Assembly: GCA_003695915.1 (NCBI GenBank)
Contig: RFGF01000003.1
Span: 53,660 to 117,659 of the forward strand
Direction of reading: 5' to 3'
Source of the DNA: Nitrospirota bacterium
GTDB lineage: Bacteria > Nitrospirota > Nitrospiria > Nitrospirales > UBA8639
DNA length: 64,000 nt
Every line of letters begins with the position of its first letter. Within the stretch, counting starts at the first letter, position 1. A model generated the notes under the pieces. The model ran no database searches. It was given only the letters and a program-made list of their open reading frames with translations, and had not been told where the DNA came from. The position numbers and the translations under genes are program-made. This document shows, piece by piece, positions 9,559-17,769 of the stretch.

Positions 9559-9603
9559 TGTTCCTGTTCCGGGTGGCAATTCGTTCACTAGCACGTCCCT
9601 CCA

Positions 9604-10566
9604 TCAATCCCAGGTCCGTGGGTAATACCCGGTATGCCAGTACTCGAACATGATGACTTTCCAAATTTCATCGACCGTCAAATGTTGCTCCCATGGCGGC
9701 ATAACCGATGCCCAGGGAAACCCTTCGCCAGGAAGACCAATCCCGCCTTTTGCCACTCGCCAAAACACAAATGTTTCTTGCAACTGCGCGATTGTTCCCG
9801 CATCTGTAAAGTTGGCAGGAATGGGATTGAACGCGTAAGCCCACAAGCCACGACCATTCAGATTGTCGCCATGGCAGAAATGGCAATTTTGGAAAAAGAT
9901 TTCTCCTCCTTCACGAACATACTTGATATACCCTTCTGCATTGGGATTCCAGGGATTATCCTCGGGCCCTAGACTCTTCATGAGGCGTCCCATCGCCTGT
10001 TCCGTAATATGGGCGTTCGTGTACTCCTGATCATATTTACCTTCTTTATTCACTCTATAGGGGTTTTGCGCGACTTGAAGCACATATGTTTTTCCATGCA
10101 CTTTCGTCGTAGCAGGAGGAGCGGGATGCACCGTGCGAAGCTCGATAGGTTCCTCAAAGCTTGGCTTGAATGAATTAAATGCAAATGCCCCTAAGCCTAT
10201 AGGCAAGGCAACTAATAAAACTGCCCGCACCGCTCGATGAAGGGGAGTCTTCCCATCCAATACATCGAGAATCGGTCGCCGAAATTCTTCCCATTCAGCT
10301 TGGGACCCCGATACCCACATGAAAATACCGCAGAGCGAAACCGTCCCGTAAATGGCCCGAATACTGAATGGGAGCGGAGGGTAAATTCGGTACTTCAAGT
10401 ACAACTGAATGAATACCCACACGCCAATGCCTGCCCAGAATTTTGGGATTCCCATTCCCGCCTTTTTCAACATGTAATTGAGGGCGGCGAAGAAGAGAAT
10501 ACACAACGTCAATTCTGCAATCATCTGCATTGGCATGTAGCCTTCGACGAGTTTTAACCAGGTCAT
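9604..10566 (-). CDS. Membrane-bound monoheme cytochrome c
   Basis: 320 residues. Three to four hydrophobic helices fill the first 135 residues (for example MIAELTLCILFFAALNYML). A periplasmic class I cytochrome c domain then has the heme site FFQNCHFCHG at about residue 235 and a late PWASVMPPW methionine motif. The ATG has an AAGGAG about 9 nt upstream. It lies between two other cytochrome genes in the same direction and is best read as a membrane-tethered electron shuttle of the adjacent bd-like oxidase. Exact partners are inferred from position only. Confidence 0.88.
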   Translation of the reverse strand: MTWLKLVEGYMPMQMIAELTLCILFFAALNYMLKKAGMGIPKFWAGIGVWVFIQLYLKYRIYPPLPFSIRAIYGTVSLCGIFMWVSGSQAEWEEFRRPILDVLDGKTPLHRAVRAVLLVALPIGLGAFAFNSFKPSFEEPIELRTVHPAPPATTKVHGKTYVLQVAQNPYRVNKEGKYDQEYTNAHITEQAMGRLMKSLGPEDNPWNPNAEGYIKYVREGGEIFFQNCHFCHGDNLNGRGLWAYAFNPIPANFTDAGTIAQLQETFVFWRVAKGGIGLPGEGFPWASVMPPWEQHLTVDEIWKVIMFEYWHTGYYPRTWD

Positions 10567-10660
10567 GCCAGTGTACTCCTTGAATTAGATTTTAATTAAT
10601 GTAAATGTTGATACTCGATCATTATACGCTTGTCTATTTTAAGCGTATTTAAATTCTTAT

Positions 10661-11974
10661 TTATTCTACCGCCGGCGGGGGCTGCCCTTCCTTCAACTGA
10701 GAAAGATAATTGACAATCTTTTGGACTGCTCCAGCACTCAATTTTTTGCCAAAATCCTTAGGCATTTGATTATCAGGAAATCCCTTGACCACATATGCAC
10801 TGGGCTGAAGAATGGACTCCGTTATATATTCTTTGACCGATTGCGCTTGGCCTTTATAATCTGGATCCTTCAGTCGCTTGGGAGCATTGCTCCCTTCAAC
10901 TAACATCGGGCCAACCTTTCCAGTCGCGCCTTCGATACCGGGAATAGTATGACAGGCTACGCATCCTGCTTTCATAAAGATTTCATTAACCGGTTCATCG
11001 CCTGTCGCCAAGACGCCTCCTGCAGCCGCCTCTTCTTCCCCTCCAGTAGCTTCTTTGGGTCGCTCTGCCTCAGGGATGAACTTTTCGTAGGCTGCCACAA
11101 TTGTTTCATATGGCGGAGCCTCTTTTCCTTCCCGGACAAACATCCACGTATCGACCGCCGCCAACTCTCCTAATGTGAGGGAAATGGGTGGTTTGTGAAT
11201 TTTCGGCATGGGACTTTCTGTATCGTTGGTGCCCTTGACTCCGAAGCCCGGCACCACATAGCAACTCGGACATGCATGAGATTCTGCAATATATTCGATG
11301 GCATTGGTGGCAGTTCCGGAACCCGGATACGCTTCCTTCTGGACAGTCGGACGCTTGTCCGGTTCGTTCATATGATAATTCGGCTCTTTCAATCGCTGCT
11401 CGGCTCTGTCAGGGATTCCATATAAATTCGGTGCCCGCTCGCTCAAAAATCCTTGTTGGAATCCATGGCATAAAGGACATTGTCCCTTACCAATCGCTCC
11501 CTGCACTTTACTTTGCCCCAGACCACCGAAAATAATTTTTTCGCCTTCATCTGCCAGCTGCTGAGCGGTCATGCTTGCAAAATCGAGCTTGACCTCTGGC
11601 GGAGGGAAACCACCTTCCACTTGGGGGAGCCAATTTCCATACCCGGAAAGCGCCGCGGCAACAAAAAACATAAATCCGCCAATTTTCATCAAAGCACCGA
11701 TGTTCGTGAAGTAAATTCCCATGATATAGGTGGCTACCGTTATCATCACCAACGAGACCGGGAGCAATCGCGTTTCACCGCTAAAATTCTCTTTATAATT
11801 GGCAATGGCGATAAAGAGCAGGAATGCACAAAGCATCCCGATCATGGTTTTGAACATCGCATTCTTTTTCCGGTCTGGATCGGGGATGGATGTCTGAAAA
11901 TAAAAAAGCAAGCCGATCAGCAATACAAAAACGGGCCACCCCATCCCAATTGCTTCCCAAATAAGTTCAACCAC
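10661..11974 (-). CDS. Membrane-bound cytochrome c with two heme sites and one heme-less CxxC repeat
   Basis: About 437 residues. Four hydrophobic helices occupy residues 1-115. A first cytochrome domain carries CPLCHGF, and the last carries CVACHTIPGIEG with the later methionine motif DNQMPKDFG. Between them lies ACPSCYVVPGFG, a C-x-x-C followed by Tyr instead of His; the corresponding stretch of the last domain reads PSAYVVKGF. It therefore looks like a decayed or non-heme cysteine pair. The GTG start at 11974 is chosen because AGGAGG lies 6 nt upstream; an upstream TTG has no such signal. It lies 76 bp downstream of bd-like oxidase 1. Confidence 0.85.
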   Translation of the reverse strand: MVELIWEAIGMGWPVFVLLIGLLFYFQTSIPDPDRKKNAMFKTMIGMLCAFLLFIAIANYKENFSGETRLLPVSLVMITVATYIMGIYFTNIGALMKIGGFMFFVAAALSGYGNWLPQVEGGFPPPEVKLDFASMTAQQLADEGEKIIFGGLGQSKVQGAIGKGQCPLCHGFQQGFLSERAPNLYGIPDRAEQRLKEPNYHMNEPDKRPTVQKEAYPGSGTATNAIEYIAESHACPSCYVVPGFGVKGTNDTESPMPKIHKPPISLTLGELAAVDTWMFVREGKEAPPYETIVAAYEKFIPEAERPKEATGGEEEAAAGGVLATGDEPVNEIFMKAGCVACHTIPGIEGATGKVGPMLVEGSNAPKRLKDPDYKGQAQSVKEYITESILQPSAYVVKGFPDNQMPKDFGKKLSAGAVQKIVNYLSQLKEGQPPPAVE

Positions 11975-12050
11975 CTTTCTCCTCCTCCTACTGAGGTCTG
12001 GCTGCGAGATGACTCGCAACCAGACCCGAGCATTAAAAGATAAGTTGTTA

Positions 12051-14024
12051 TTATCGGCTTACAGCAGGTTGTGGCGCTGGCGCACCTGGAACAGGCTCGA
12101 CAGCGGGGACTGGAACCTTTTTCGTTCCAAGCGTTCCAAGCCAAAATACGAATAGGATGGAAATCCAGAAGAACAAGACATTGAACGAGATGACATTGGC
12201 CGCAAATCCAATGGTATGGGTATAGGCCCAAGGAGAATTGTCCCTCATGATTTCGTTAACATGCCAGAAAAGCCTGACCGACGATCGAATATACCCCATG
12301 AGACCCATCATCCACGTGAATGCTGTGGCCAACATGATCAGAGCATATTGCGACCGAGGAGGGATCCTCCCCCATTGAATGGGTCCGAGCACTTTTCCGC
12401 CCTTCAACATCGCTAAGTTCAGCGGAGACATGAAGAACAAACACGAGAGCGTTCCCGCGACTTGCGGAACCGACAATCCAATTCTCACGTTGGCAGGAAT
12501 GTAGTACCCGTAACAGGCCAGCCAAATATTATTGAGTTGAGCAACCGTAAAGAAACAGCCCATAAAAATATTACCGAATTTGGCCCACTTGACCGTCGGG
12601 ATGCGATTTCCACGTTGATACCAGATATAGCTTAAAATCGTGGTCATAATAATCGCGTTGATTCCGCCGTTTTTCGCCGACATCACCCCATAGTTTCCGA
12701 TGACCGGATGTTGCTGGCCACCCATAGCCTTTAATTCCGCAGGCGTCATGACAATCGTGTGAGGGGTAATGAATACGAGCAGCCCAACGACAAGAATAAA
12801 TACGAGATATTTAATATATCGCTGGAACCTTTCTCCTCCAGTCATTCTTCCCAACGCTTGCCATAAGTAATAATTCGTGGTCAAAAAGAGAATACCGATC
12901 ATTGTCGCTTGGATAATGAACAACCAAGCAAGCAATCCCCCCATCAAAGTAATTCCCATTTGCTGACGATAGGCATAAACTTCCCGCATCAGCCAGTATC
13001 CCGCAAAGGGCAGAGGGATGAGAAATGCAACACCCAAGCTCATGGCAATGTAACCCATCCAATCGTAATGAGCCCGTTCCTCATCGGTCTTGGCGGAAAG
13101 AAACCGGTACGCAGCATAGGCCGCAACCACACCACCCCCGAACGCCATATTGCCTAAGATCCGGTGCACATTCAGTGGATTCCAAAGAGCGGTATGAATC
13201 ACATGCCAAATGTTTCCAAGATACCGGCCTTGTTCATCGACGCCGGCAGGAGACATCATGAACCCAATCCAGGAGTTAGCCAAGAACATCAACACAGTTC
13301 CGATGACATTCAAAATGACGGACATCGAAAGATGGAGCCATTTCAGCAAGCCCTCTTTCATCTTGTCCCACCCATAATAATAGATATAGAGGGTTCCGCT
13401 TTCCGCCACAAACAAAAGCGCATAGATATGCATCACGGGGCGGAAGATGCTCGACAAGTATTGGAAGAAAGATGGATAAAGGGTCAGGAATGTGAAGATC
13501 AAAATTCCGCCAAGAATGGCAGTCAGCGAGTAGGCCGTCAGACTGATCTTGATAAAATCATATGCCAACTGATCGTATTTTTTGGCCATTGCCTTATCTT
13601 TCGTCATCATCCCGGCAAATTCGATACACATGCAAAAGATAGGCACCGCCAGCACAAAGCTTCCGTAATACAAGTGCTGTTGATTCGCAACCCAAATCAA
13701 CACACGGCTCTCAAAATTATACCGAGGATAATGAAGTTCGTTATCCTCTGTTTTCGGAGCCGGCATACCAATAGCAGGGCCTTCCGTTTTGTAATACACG
13801 TCACGGCCCATTTCTATTTTTTCACCTTCCTCCTCGCCTTTAGCTGCTTCTTGGGCAGCGACCACATCAGGAGGCGGTCCACCTGCCGCAGGGGCACCAC
13901 CTCCAGCTAATGCCGGAAGCGATAAAAAAATGGGAAGAATCAACATTCCTCCCATCGCAAAAAGAGCCGCAACGGCTAAAAACCTCTTGTGTTTTCGGGT
14001 CAGACAAGATAGCAAGCGACCCAT
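12051..14024 (-). CDS. Cytochrome bd-like terminal oxidase subunit 1 (long CydA-like protein, copy 1)
   Basis: About 657 residues with a predicted cleaved N-terminus and about 14 membrane helices, longer than classical CydA. CydA-type features are visible: an early helix with QQHLYYGSFVLA (candidate heme-ligating His), ANSWIGFMMSPAG, corresponding to the N-x-W-M-Q-x-P-x-G of CydA, and NPLNVHRILGN (candidate b558 His). Several further His residues lie in later helices (FITPHTIVMTPAEL, GGQQHPVIG). No CydB is nearby. Such bd-like proteins are known from Nitrospira and relatives and are thought to reduce O2, though biochemistry is sparse. The ATG at 14024 follows GGAGG by 6 nt. The upstream TTG is ignored. 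Confidence 0.88.
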   Translation of the reverse strand: MGRLLSCLTRKHKRFLAVAALFAMGGMLILPIFLSLPALAGGGAPAAGGPPPDVVAAQEAAKGEEEGEKIEMGRDVYYKTEGPAIGMPAPKTEDNELHYPRYNFESRVLIWVANQQHLYYGSFVLAVPIFCMCIEFAGMMTKDKAMAKKYDQLAYDFIKISLTAYSLTAILGGILIFTFLTLYPSFFQYLSSIFRPVMHIYALLFVAESGTLYIYYYGWDKMKEGLLKWLHLSMSVILNVIGTVLMFLANSWIGFMMSPAGVDEQGRYLGNIWHVIHTALWNPLNVHRILGNMAFGGGVVAAYAAYRFLSAKTDEERAHYDWMGYIAMSLGVAFLIPLPFAGYWLMREVYAYRQQMGITLMGGLLAWLFIIQATMIGILFLTTNYYLWQALGRMTGGERFQRYIKYLVFILVVGLLVFITPHTIVMTPAELKAMGGQQHPVIGNYGVMSAKNGGINAIIMTTILSYIWYQRGNRIPTVKWAKFGNIFMGCFFTVAQLNNIWLACYGYYIPANVRIGLSVPQVAGTLSCLFFMSPLNLAMLKGGKVLGPIQWGRIPPRSQYALIMLATAFTWMMGLMGYIRSSVRLFWHVNEIMRDNSPWAYTHTIGFAANVISFNVLFFWISILFVFWLGTLGTKKVPVPAVEPVPGAPAPQPAVSR

Positions 14025-14083
14025 GACCAACCTCCTTCTTGCAGTTTAAATATTTTTAACTCTAAGCAAAGCAGGTAGTGGCT

Positions 14084-14200
14084 TTATCGAAATAGATAAA
14101 AATAATCTAGACCTTGCATATCCATTAAAAACCAATCCAAAAATTGAAAATACGCTATGCAAATTATTAACGACACCACAACATACAACACCGTCTGCAT
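14084..14200 (-). CDS. 38-residue small membrane protein upstream of bd-like oxidase 1
   Basis: An unlisted mini gene reading MQTVLYVVVSLIICIAYF, followed by a short polar tail (QGLDYFYLFR). It has one hydrophobic helix spanning about residues 3-18. A very good ribosome site (GGGAGG) sits 5 nt before the ATG, and the stop lies 59 bp before the oxidase start. Size, single helix and position recall the CydX/CbdX-type small subunits of bd oxidases, but no sequence similarity is claimed. Function unknown. Confidence 0.6.
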   Translation of the reverse strand: MQTVLYVVVSLIICIAYFQFLDWFLMDMQGLDYFYLFR

Positions 14201-14341
14201 GGTTCCTCCCTTTTGCTATCCAAAGATATTGATCTTGATAGCGTATCGCGCAATATCCGAGAAAATTTCCATACCGCCCTTAACGTTTATTGTCTTTTTC
14301 ACATGCTCTGATCAGGAAAGAAGACGCGCTTACAATTTTCA

Positions 14342-14455
14342 TCAGCAGGGGCATTGAATTCCAGCAAACCAATAAAAGAACCAGGTACTAATCGCCAATG
14401 TCAGATAAAAAATCGCCTTTCCGATTTTGATCTCTAGATCTTTCGACAAAGCCAT
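14342..14455 (-). CDS. 37-residue small membrane protein (second mini gene)
   Basis: Reads MALSKDLEIKIGKAIFYL followed by a hydrophobic, aromatic helix (TWFFYWFAG) and ends in a CPC motif. A GAGG motif lies 9 nt before the ATG. It is in line with the 38-residue gene and the bd-like oxidase downstream. The amphipathic start plus one helix fit a small subunit or stabiliser of the membrane complex. The terminal C-P-C could bind a metal or heme, which is speculative. Confidence 0.55.
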   Translation of the reverse strand: MALSKDLEIKIGKAIFYLTLAISTWFFYWFAGIQCPC

Positions 14456-14497
14456 ACGTGCACCTCAGATGTAGGTAATTTTCGCTAACTAAATGCC

Positions 14498-14527
14498 TTG
14501 ACTTATTTTCAAACAACATGCTATGAA
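14498..14527 (+). promoter_or_regulatory. Possible sigma70 promoter for the rightward mini gene
   Basis: TTGACT at 14498-14503 and TATGAA at 14522-14527 are separated by 18 bp, placing the start point about 30 bp before the 34-residue gene at 14563. The element lies in the 107-bp gap between oppositely directed mini genes. It rests only on consensus resemblance. Confidence 0.35.
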
Positions 14528-14562
14528 CATGGCCATTATCGATTCTAGACAAGGTGGGTCTC

Positions 14563-14667
14563 ATGCGCACCAACGCAAAAGTGTTCGATATTATAGTTTT
14601 GGCTGGAATGGTTGTCAATATCATCTTGGCGGTCTTTTTAATTCTGTATTACTTTGGCGTATTATAA
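14563..14667 (+). CDS. 34-residue small membrane protein on the opposite strand
   Basis: Reads MRTNAKVFDIIVLAGMVVN followed by IILAVFLILYYFGVL: a short basic start and one strongly hydrophobic helix. AAGGTGGG lies 5 nt before the ATG. Its end overlaps the 3' end of the leftward SUMF1-fold gene by 19 bp. The strand is opposite to every neighbour, which is unusual. It could be a small subunit, a toxin-like peptide or chance. The ribosome site and uninterrupted hydrophobic pattern favour a real gene. Confidence 0.5.
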   Translation: MRTNAKVFDIIVLAGMVVNIILAVFLILYYFGVL

Positions 14668-15605
14668 GACGGTTCGCTTTTCCTGGCGCCACTTGTTGTC
14701 AACGCTTCAGCAATAACGTCTTGGGATTCTGGCCTTCGAGAGGTAGCGCATCGAAATCCGATGGTTTCATCTCGAAAATCAGGGACCATGAAGCTTCGCT
14801 GCGTAATCCGAAGATCGGCACCGCGGCTGGTATACCCTTGTCCCCGCAAGGTCTTATACGTTTTCTGTACGATAGGCTTATCCTTTGTGCCCGCCTGGAT
14901 AATTCGATACAGATCTTCTACGTACCAATCGTCGACCCATTCCATAAGATTTCCTGCACCATCAAACACACCATACACACTCTGATCGGTGACGAACGTA
15001 CCGACAGGGGCGGTATACTCATACCCATCCTCTTTTCCACCCAAATTTGCCGCACCCGGATACAATGCATTTCCCCAAGGCCATAAACGTCCATCAGGAC
15101 CACGCATGGCCTTTTCCCACTCTAATTCGGTTGGCAACCGTTTTCCCTTCCAACGACAATAGGCATCGGCATCTTCCCAGGACACGTAGGTAACAGGCTG
15201 ATTAGGTCCGCGAAGATGGGCCAATTTTCTTGCGTATCGTGAAGGGGGACCAGGTGTACGATGCCCCGTTGCCTCGACAAATTGCATGTAATGATGATTG
15301 GTGACCTCATACTTATCGATCCAAAACTCTTTCACGTACACCACGATTTGCGGACGCTCGTTGTATCCCCCGGAATTTGTCCCTAGCACGAATGTGCCGG
15401 CCGGAACATGAACCATCTCTTCAGGAATCGGGGCACTCGATGAAGTTCCAGATGGTGCACTAGCAGGAACGACATCGCGCACAACCCTATCATCCTCTAA
15501 CGACGGATCCGGCGGCGGATTCGTCCCTCGAAGAATGCCCATGACCGGCAAACTCGTCATGAACAGCACTGCAATCAGAAAGATCAATTTAAACCGGCTG
15601 TCCAT
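14649..15605 (-). CDS. Membrane-anchored SUMF1/FGE-fold protein (copy 2)
   Basis: 318 residues. An N-terminal membrane helix is followed by a proline/serine linker and a formylglycine-generating-enzyme-type (SUMF1, C-type-lectin-like) domain. Family marks include VPAGTFVLGTNSGG, IDKYEVTNHHYMQF, YCRWKGKRLPTELEWEKA, GNLMEWVDDWY and a final IGFRCAT. The block where true FGE has its two copper-binding catalytic cysteines reads RGQGYTSRGADL, without cysteine. It is therefore not expected to make formylglycine. A binding or structural role in the periplasmic part of the oxidase complex is inferred from its position. Confidence 0.85.
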   Translation of the reverse strand: MDSRFKLIFLIAVLFMTSLPVMGILRGTNPPPDPSLEDDRVVRDVVPASAPSGTSSSAPIPEEMVHVPAGTFVLGTNSGGYNERPQIVVYVKEFWIDKYEVTNHHYMQFVEATGHRTPGPPSRYARKLAHLRGPNQPVTYVSWEDADAYCRWKGKRLPTELEWEKAMRGPDGRLWPWGNALYPGAANLGGKEDGYEYTAPVGTFVTDQSVYGVFDGAGNLMEWVDDWYVEDLYRIIQAGTKDKPIVQKTYKTLRGQGYTSRGADLRITQRSFMVPDFRDETIGFRCATSRRPESQDVIAEALTTSGARKSEPSYNTPK

Positions 15606-15705
15606 TAGGGTTACTTCTCACTGGATGATCAAAATTAAACGTTGCTCAACTCTGCAGCTGAATACGCCTTTTCAATATCAATCAAAAAAGCGCAGCTAAC
15701 CCAGC

Positions 15706-16620
15706 CTAAGACTGTTCGGCAACGGAAGGATCGGGATCTTTTGCGCAACGGAACCCGACCGTCGCATCGGTTCGCCACATTTTAGCTGAAAACCGTTTCG
15801 TTACGCGCGCTCCAAGCCGCGACTCACGCCAAGAGCCGCCACGAATCACTTTATACACGTCATCCTCAGGGCCTTGCGGATCGCGAAAGGGACTTTTTTG
15901 ATAATAATCCTGCGCATAGGTATCCTGCACCCATTCAGCGGCATTCCCGACCGCGTCATAGAGTCCATATGGACTGCGACCGGCTTCAAACGACCCGACC
16001 GGCGCTAAGTAAGGGAACCCATCTTCATCACCATCGATATTGGCATAATTGCCGTCGAACACGTCACCCCACGGATATCGCCGTTTGCCTTCTCCTCGTG
16101 CAGCCTTTTCCCATTCCGCTTCCGTCGGCAAACGCTTCCCGGCCCATCGGCAATACGCAAATGCATCGTTCCAGGTCACCCCGACCACCGGATAGTCGGG
16201 AGCTTCGAGTTTCGCCACATCATCCTCGAAGACCGGAACGATAGGACGAGGCCGCTTTGTCATCTTTGCAAATCGTTCATAATCGGCCTGTGTCACTTCC
16301 ATCAGATCAATGTAATACGTTTTGAGATACACCGGATGTGCTGGGCCTTCATCGGGGTCACCGTCATTGGTGCCCATGGTAAAAGGGCCTTCTGGAATCT
16401 CGACCATTTTGCGACCCTCATCGCTTAGAATCACTTTGTACATAGAAAAATCTTGAACGGGAAGCGGCTTCAACAGACGGGCCTTGCTTGGCTTTCCGGC
16501 TGTCAGCGCTTCCAGTTCCTGTTTACCTTTATAGGTCTCATAGAGAAGCCCGACGATCATGAGGAGAAACGATCCGAAGACGAAGATAATACTACCGATG
16601 AGGACTCCTTTATTTTCCAT
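15706..16620 (-). CDS. Membrane-anchored SUMF1/FGE-fold protein (copy 1)
   Basis: About 304 residues. One N-terminal helix (GVLIGSIIFVFGSFLLMIVGL) is followed by an SUMF1-fold domain with VEIPEGPFTMGTNDGDPDEG, YCRWAGKRLPTEAEWEKAARG, GNAAEWVQDTY, RGGSWRESRLGARV and TVGFRCAKD. As in copy 2, the RGGSW block is followed by no cysteines, so FGE catalysis is unlikely. It is paralogous to the next gene downstream (100 bp away), suggesting tandem duplication. The ATG at 16620 is chosen; an in-frame TTG at 16677 close behind the previous stop is possible. Confidence 0.85.
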   Translation of the reverse strand: MENKGVLIGSIIFVFGSFLLMIVGLLYETYKGKQELEALTAGKPSKARLLKPLPVQDFSMYKVILSDEGRKMVEIPEGPFTMGTNDGDPDEGPAHPVYLKTYYIDLMEVTQADYERFAKMTKRPRPIVPVFEDDVAKLEAPDYPVVGVTWNDAFAYCRWAGKRLPTEAEWEKAARGEGKRRYPWGDVFDGNYANIDGDEDGFPYLAPVGSFEAGRSPYGLYDAVGNAAEWVQDTYAQDYYQKSPFRDPQGPEDDVYKVIRGGSWRESRLGARVTKRFSAKMWRTDATVGFRCAKDPDPSVAEQS

Positions 16621-16683
16621 GCTGCCAATACCTTTATCGACCTGTTTTTGTTCCGCCCTTTCCAATGCCTCTGTCAACGGACC

Positions 16684-17064
16684 TTACGATTCTTTATGAG
16701 ACGAAGGAGAAGTCGACGAGGCTGACAAACGATCGCGCCGTTGAGCCAACAAATCAAAAATCATCGAAAACCATACGCCTAAAAATCCGCCCATCGCCGC
16801 TCCCGATGCGGCCCCCACCGTCACAGCCTGAGTGCCACCGAGTCCCCAGCCGAGCAGCCCACCCATGACGGTCCCTATAAAAATGCTAGCAAAAAACCGA
16901 CGTCCCCCGAAAACGCCGACGCCAGCTCCTAGGACCACTCCAAGTCCAGCTGCTATCGGAAGATAGCCGCCTCCCATAAATCCGCCGATCAACGTTCCCA
17001 CAGTCCCCATGACCAAGGCACCGAGAATCATATCGAGCAGTCGTCCAAACGAGAGATTCGTCAT
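16684..17064 (-). CDS. Glycine-zipper membrane protein, unknown function
   Basis: A 126-residue protein made almost entirely of glycine-rich hydrophobic segments (GALVMGTVGTLIGGFMGGG, AAGLGVVLGAGVGVFGG and later repeats), giving about four helices, with a polar Ser-rich C-terminus. The small-residue spacing (G-x-x-x-G) is typical of tightly packing helices. No named family is recognised. It sits between the DUF3047 gene and the SUMF1-fold genes, so it may be a membrane subunit or assembly protein of the oxidase block. Confidence 0.7.
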   Translation of the reverse strand: MTNLSFGRLLDMILGALVMGTVGTLIGGFMGGGYLPIAAGLGVVLGAGVGVFGGRRFFASIFIGTVMGGLLGWGLGGTQAVTVGAASGAAMGGFLGVWFSMIFDLLAQRRDRLSASSTSPSSHKES

Positions 17065-17100
17065 GCTAATACGTGCGACACGGGCCTTATTTATTTGGGT

Positions 17101-17769
17101 TTATTCAGGATGGGCGATCAAGGGACCAAAATCGATTTCCACTCCGGGACCGCCTAAAAGAGAAATCCCCCAAGCCAGCGGTGCAGGTTCATGTCGATGA
17201 ATGGATTTAAAATCTTCGTACACATTCACACGCTCTTCGACCCATTCGCCAATAGGGTGCGCACCGGAACGAATGACGATTTCCGTCGAGCGAAACAGCC
17301 CCCCTTCCGTGATCGTGCCCTTTGGTTTCTTCATGCTCCAGAGATATTTCGTATTGACCGGAATAAACATCAAATCCGTATCGAGAGAGGGATATACCGC
17401 GGCAATAAATTCCGCATCTTCGGGAACAGAAACCAACCGCCACCGCCAGGTGAGAATCGGATGCGTTTTGGGATTCCAGGTAATTCGTTTGGTATAAATC
17501 CGTTGGGTCGCACCCTTGGCCTTGAGAAAAGCCAGTCCATCCTCTCGGTGAACCGTATAGGCCTCCTGTGCGGTGGCTTTGCTTCGTTGAGCTTCCCAGT
17601 GACGCGGAAATCCGTTAGCATCCACCTCCTGAAAATCCTCGAGCACGATCGATGAGGCCGCCGGCTCTTGAGCCTGTAACGTTTGAACACTCCAACCGAC
17701 TCCTATGGCCCACGCCAGAATTCCTGCACAAATCATCTTCTCCCATGCCGCCCACCGCACACGACTCAT
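17101..17769 (-). CDS. DUF3047-type secreted protein
   Basis: About 222 residues. A signal peptide (MICAGILAWAIGVGWS...QAQE) precedes a beta-rich domain with the DUF3047 pattern: DFQEVDANGFPRHWEA, the W-R-W-R-L segment, YPSLDTDLMFIPVNTKYLWS and a C-terminal region ending EIDFGPLIAH. Function of the family is unknown. The ATG at 17769 overlaps the stop of bd-like oxidase 2 by four bases (ATGA), so translation is likely coupled and the product probably works with that oxidase. Confidence 0.75.
   Translation of the reverse strand: MSRVRWAAWEKMICAGILAWAIGVGWSVQTLQAQEPAASSIVLEDFQEVDANGFPRHWEAQRSKATAQEAYTVHREDGLAFLKAKGATQRIYTKRITWNPKTHPILTWRWRLVSVPEDAEFIAAVYPSLDTDLMFIPVNTKYLWSMKKPKGTITEGGLFRSTEIVIRSGAHPIGEWVEERVNVYEDFKSIHRHEPAPLAWGISLLGGPGVEIDFGPLIAHPE

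Noticed and set aside
14523..15086. A 187-residue rightward frame overlapping the SUMF1-fold gene
   Set aside because: It is antisense to strongly conserved motifs. Only the short 34-residue frame at 14563, in another phase and with its own ribosome site, was kept.
14649..16620. Annotation as active sulfatase-modifying formylglycine-generating enzymes
   Set aside because: The catalytic cysteines are missing in both copies and no sulfatase is nearby.
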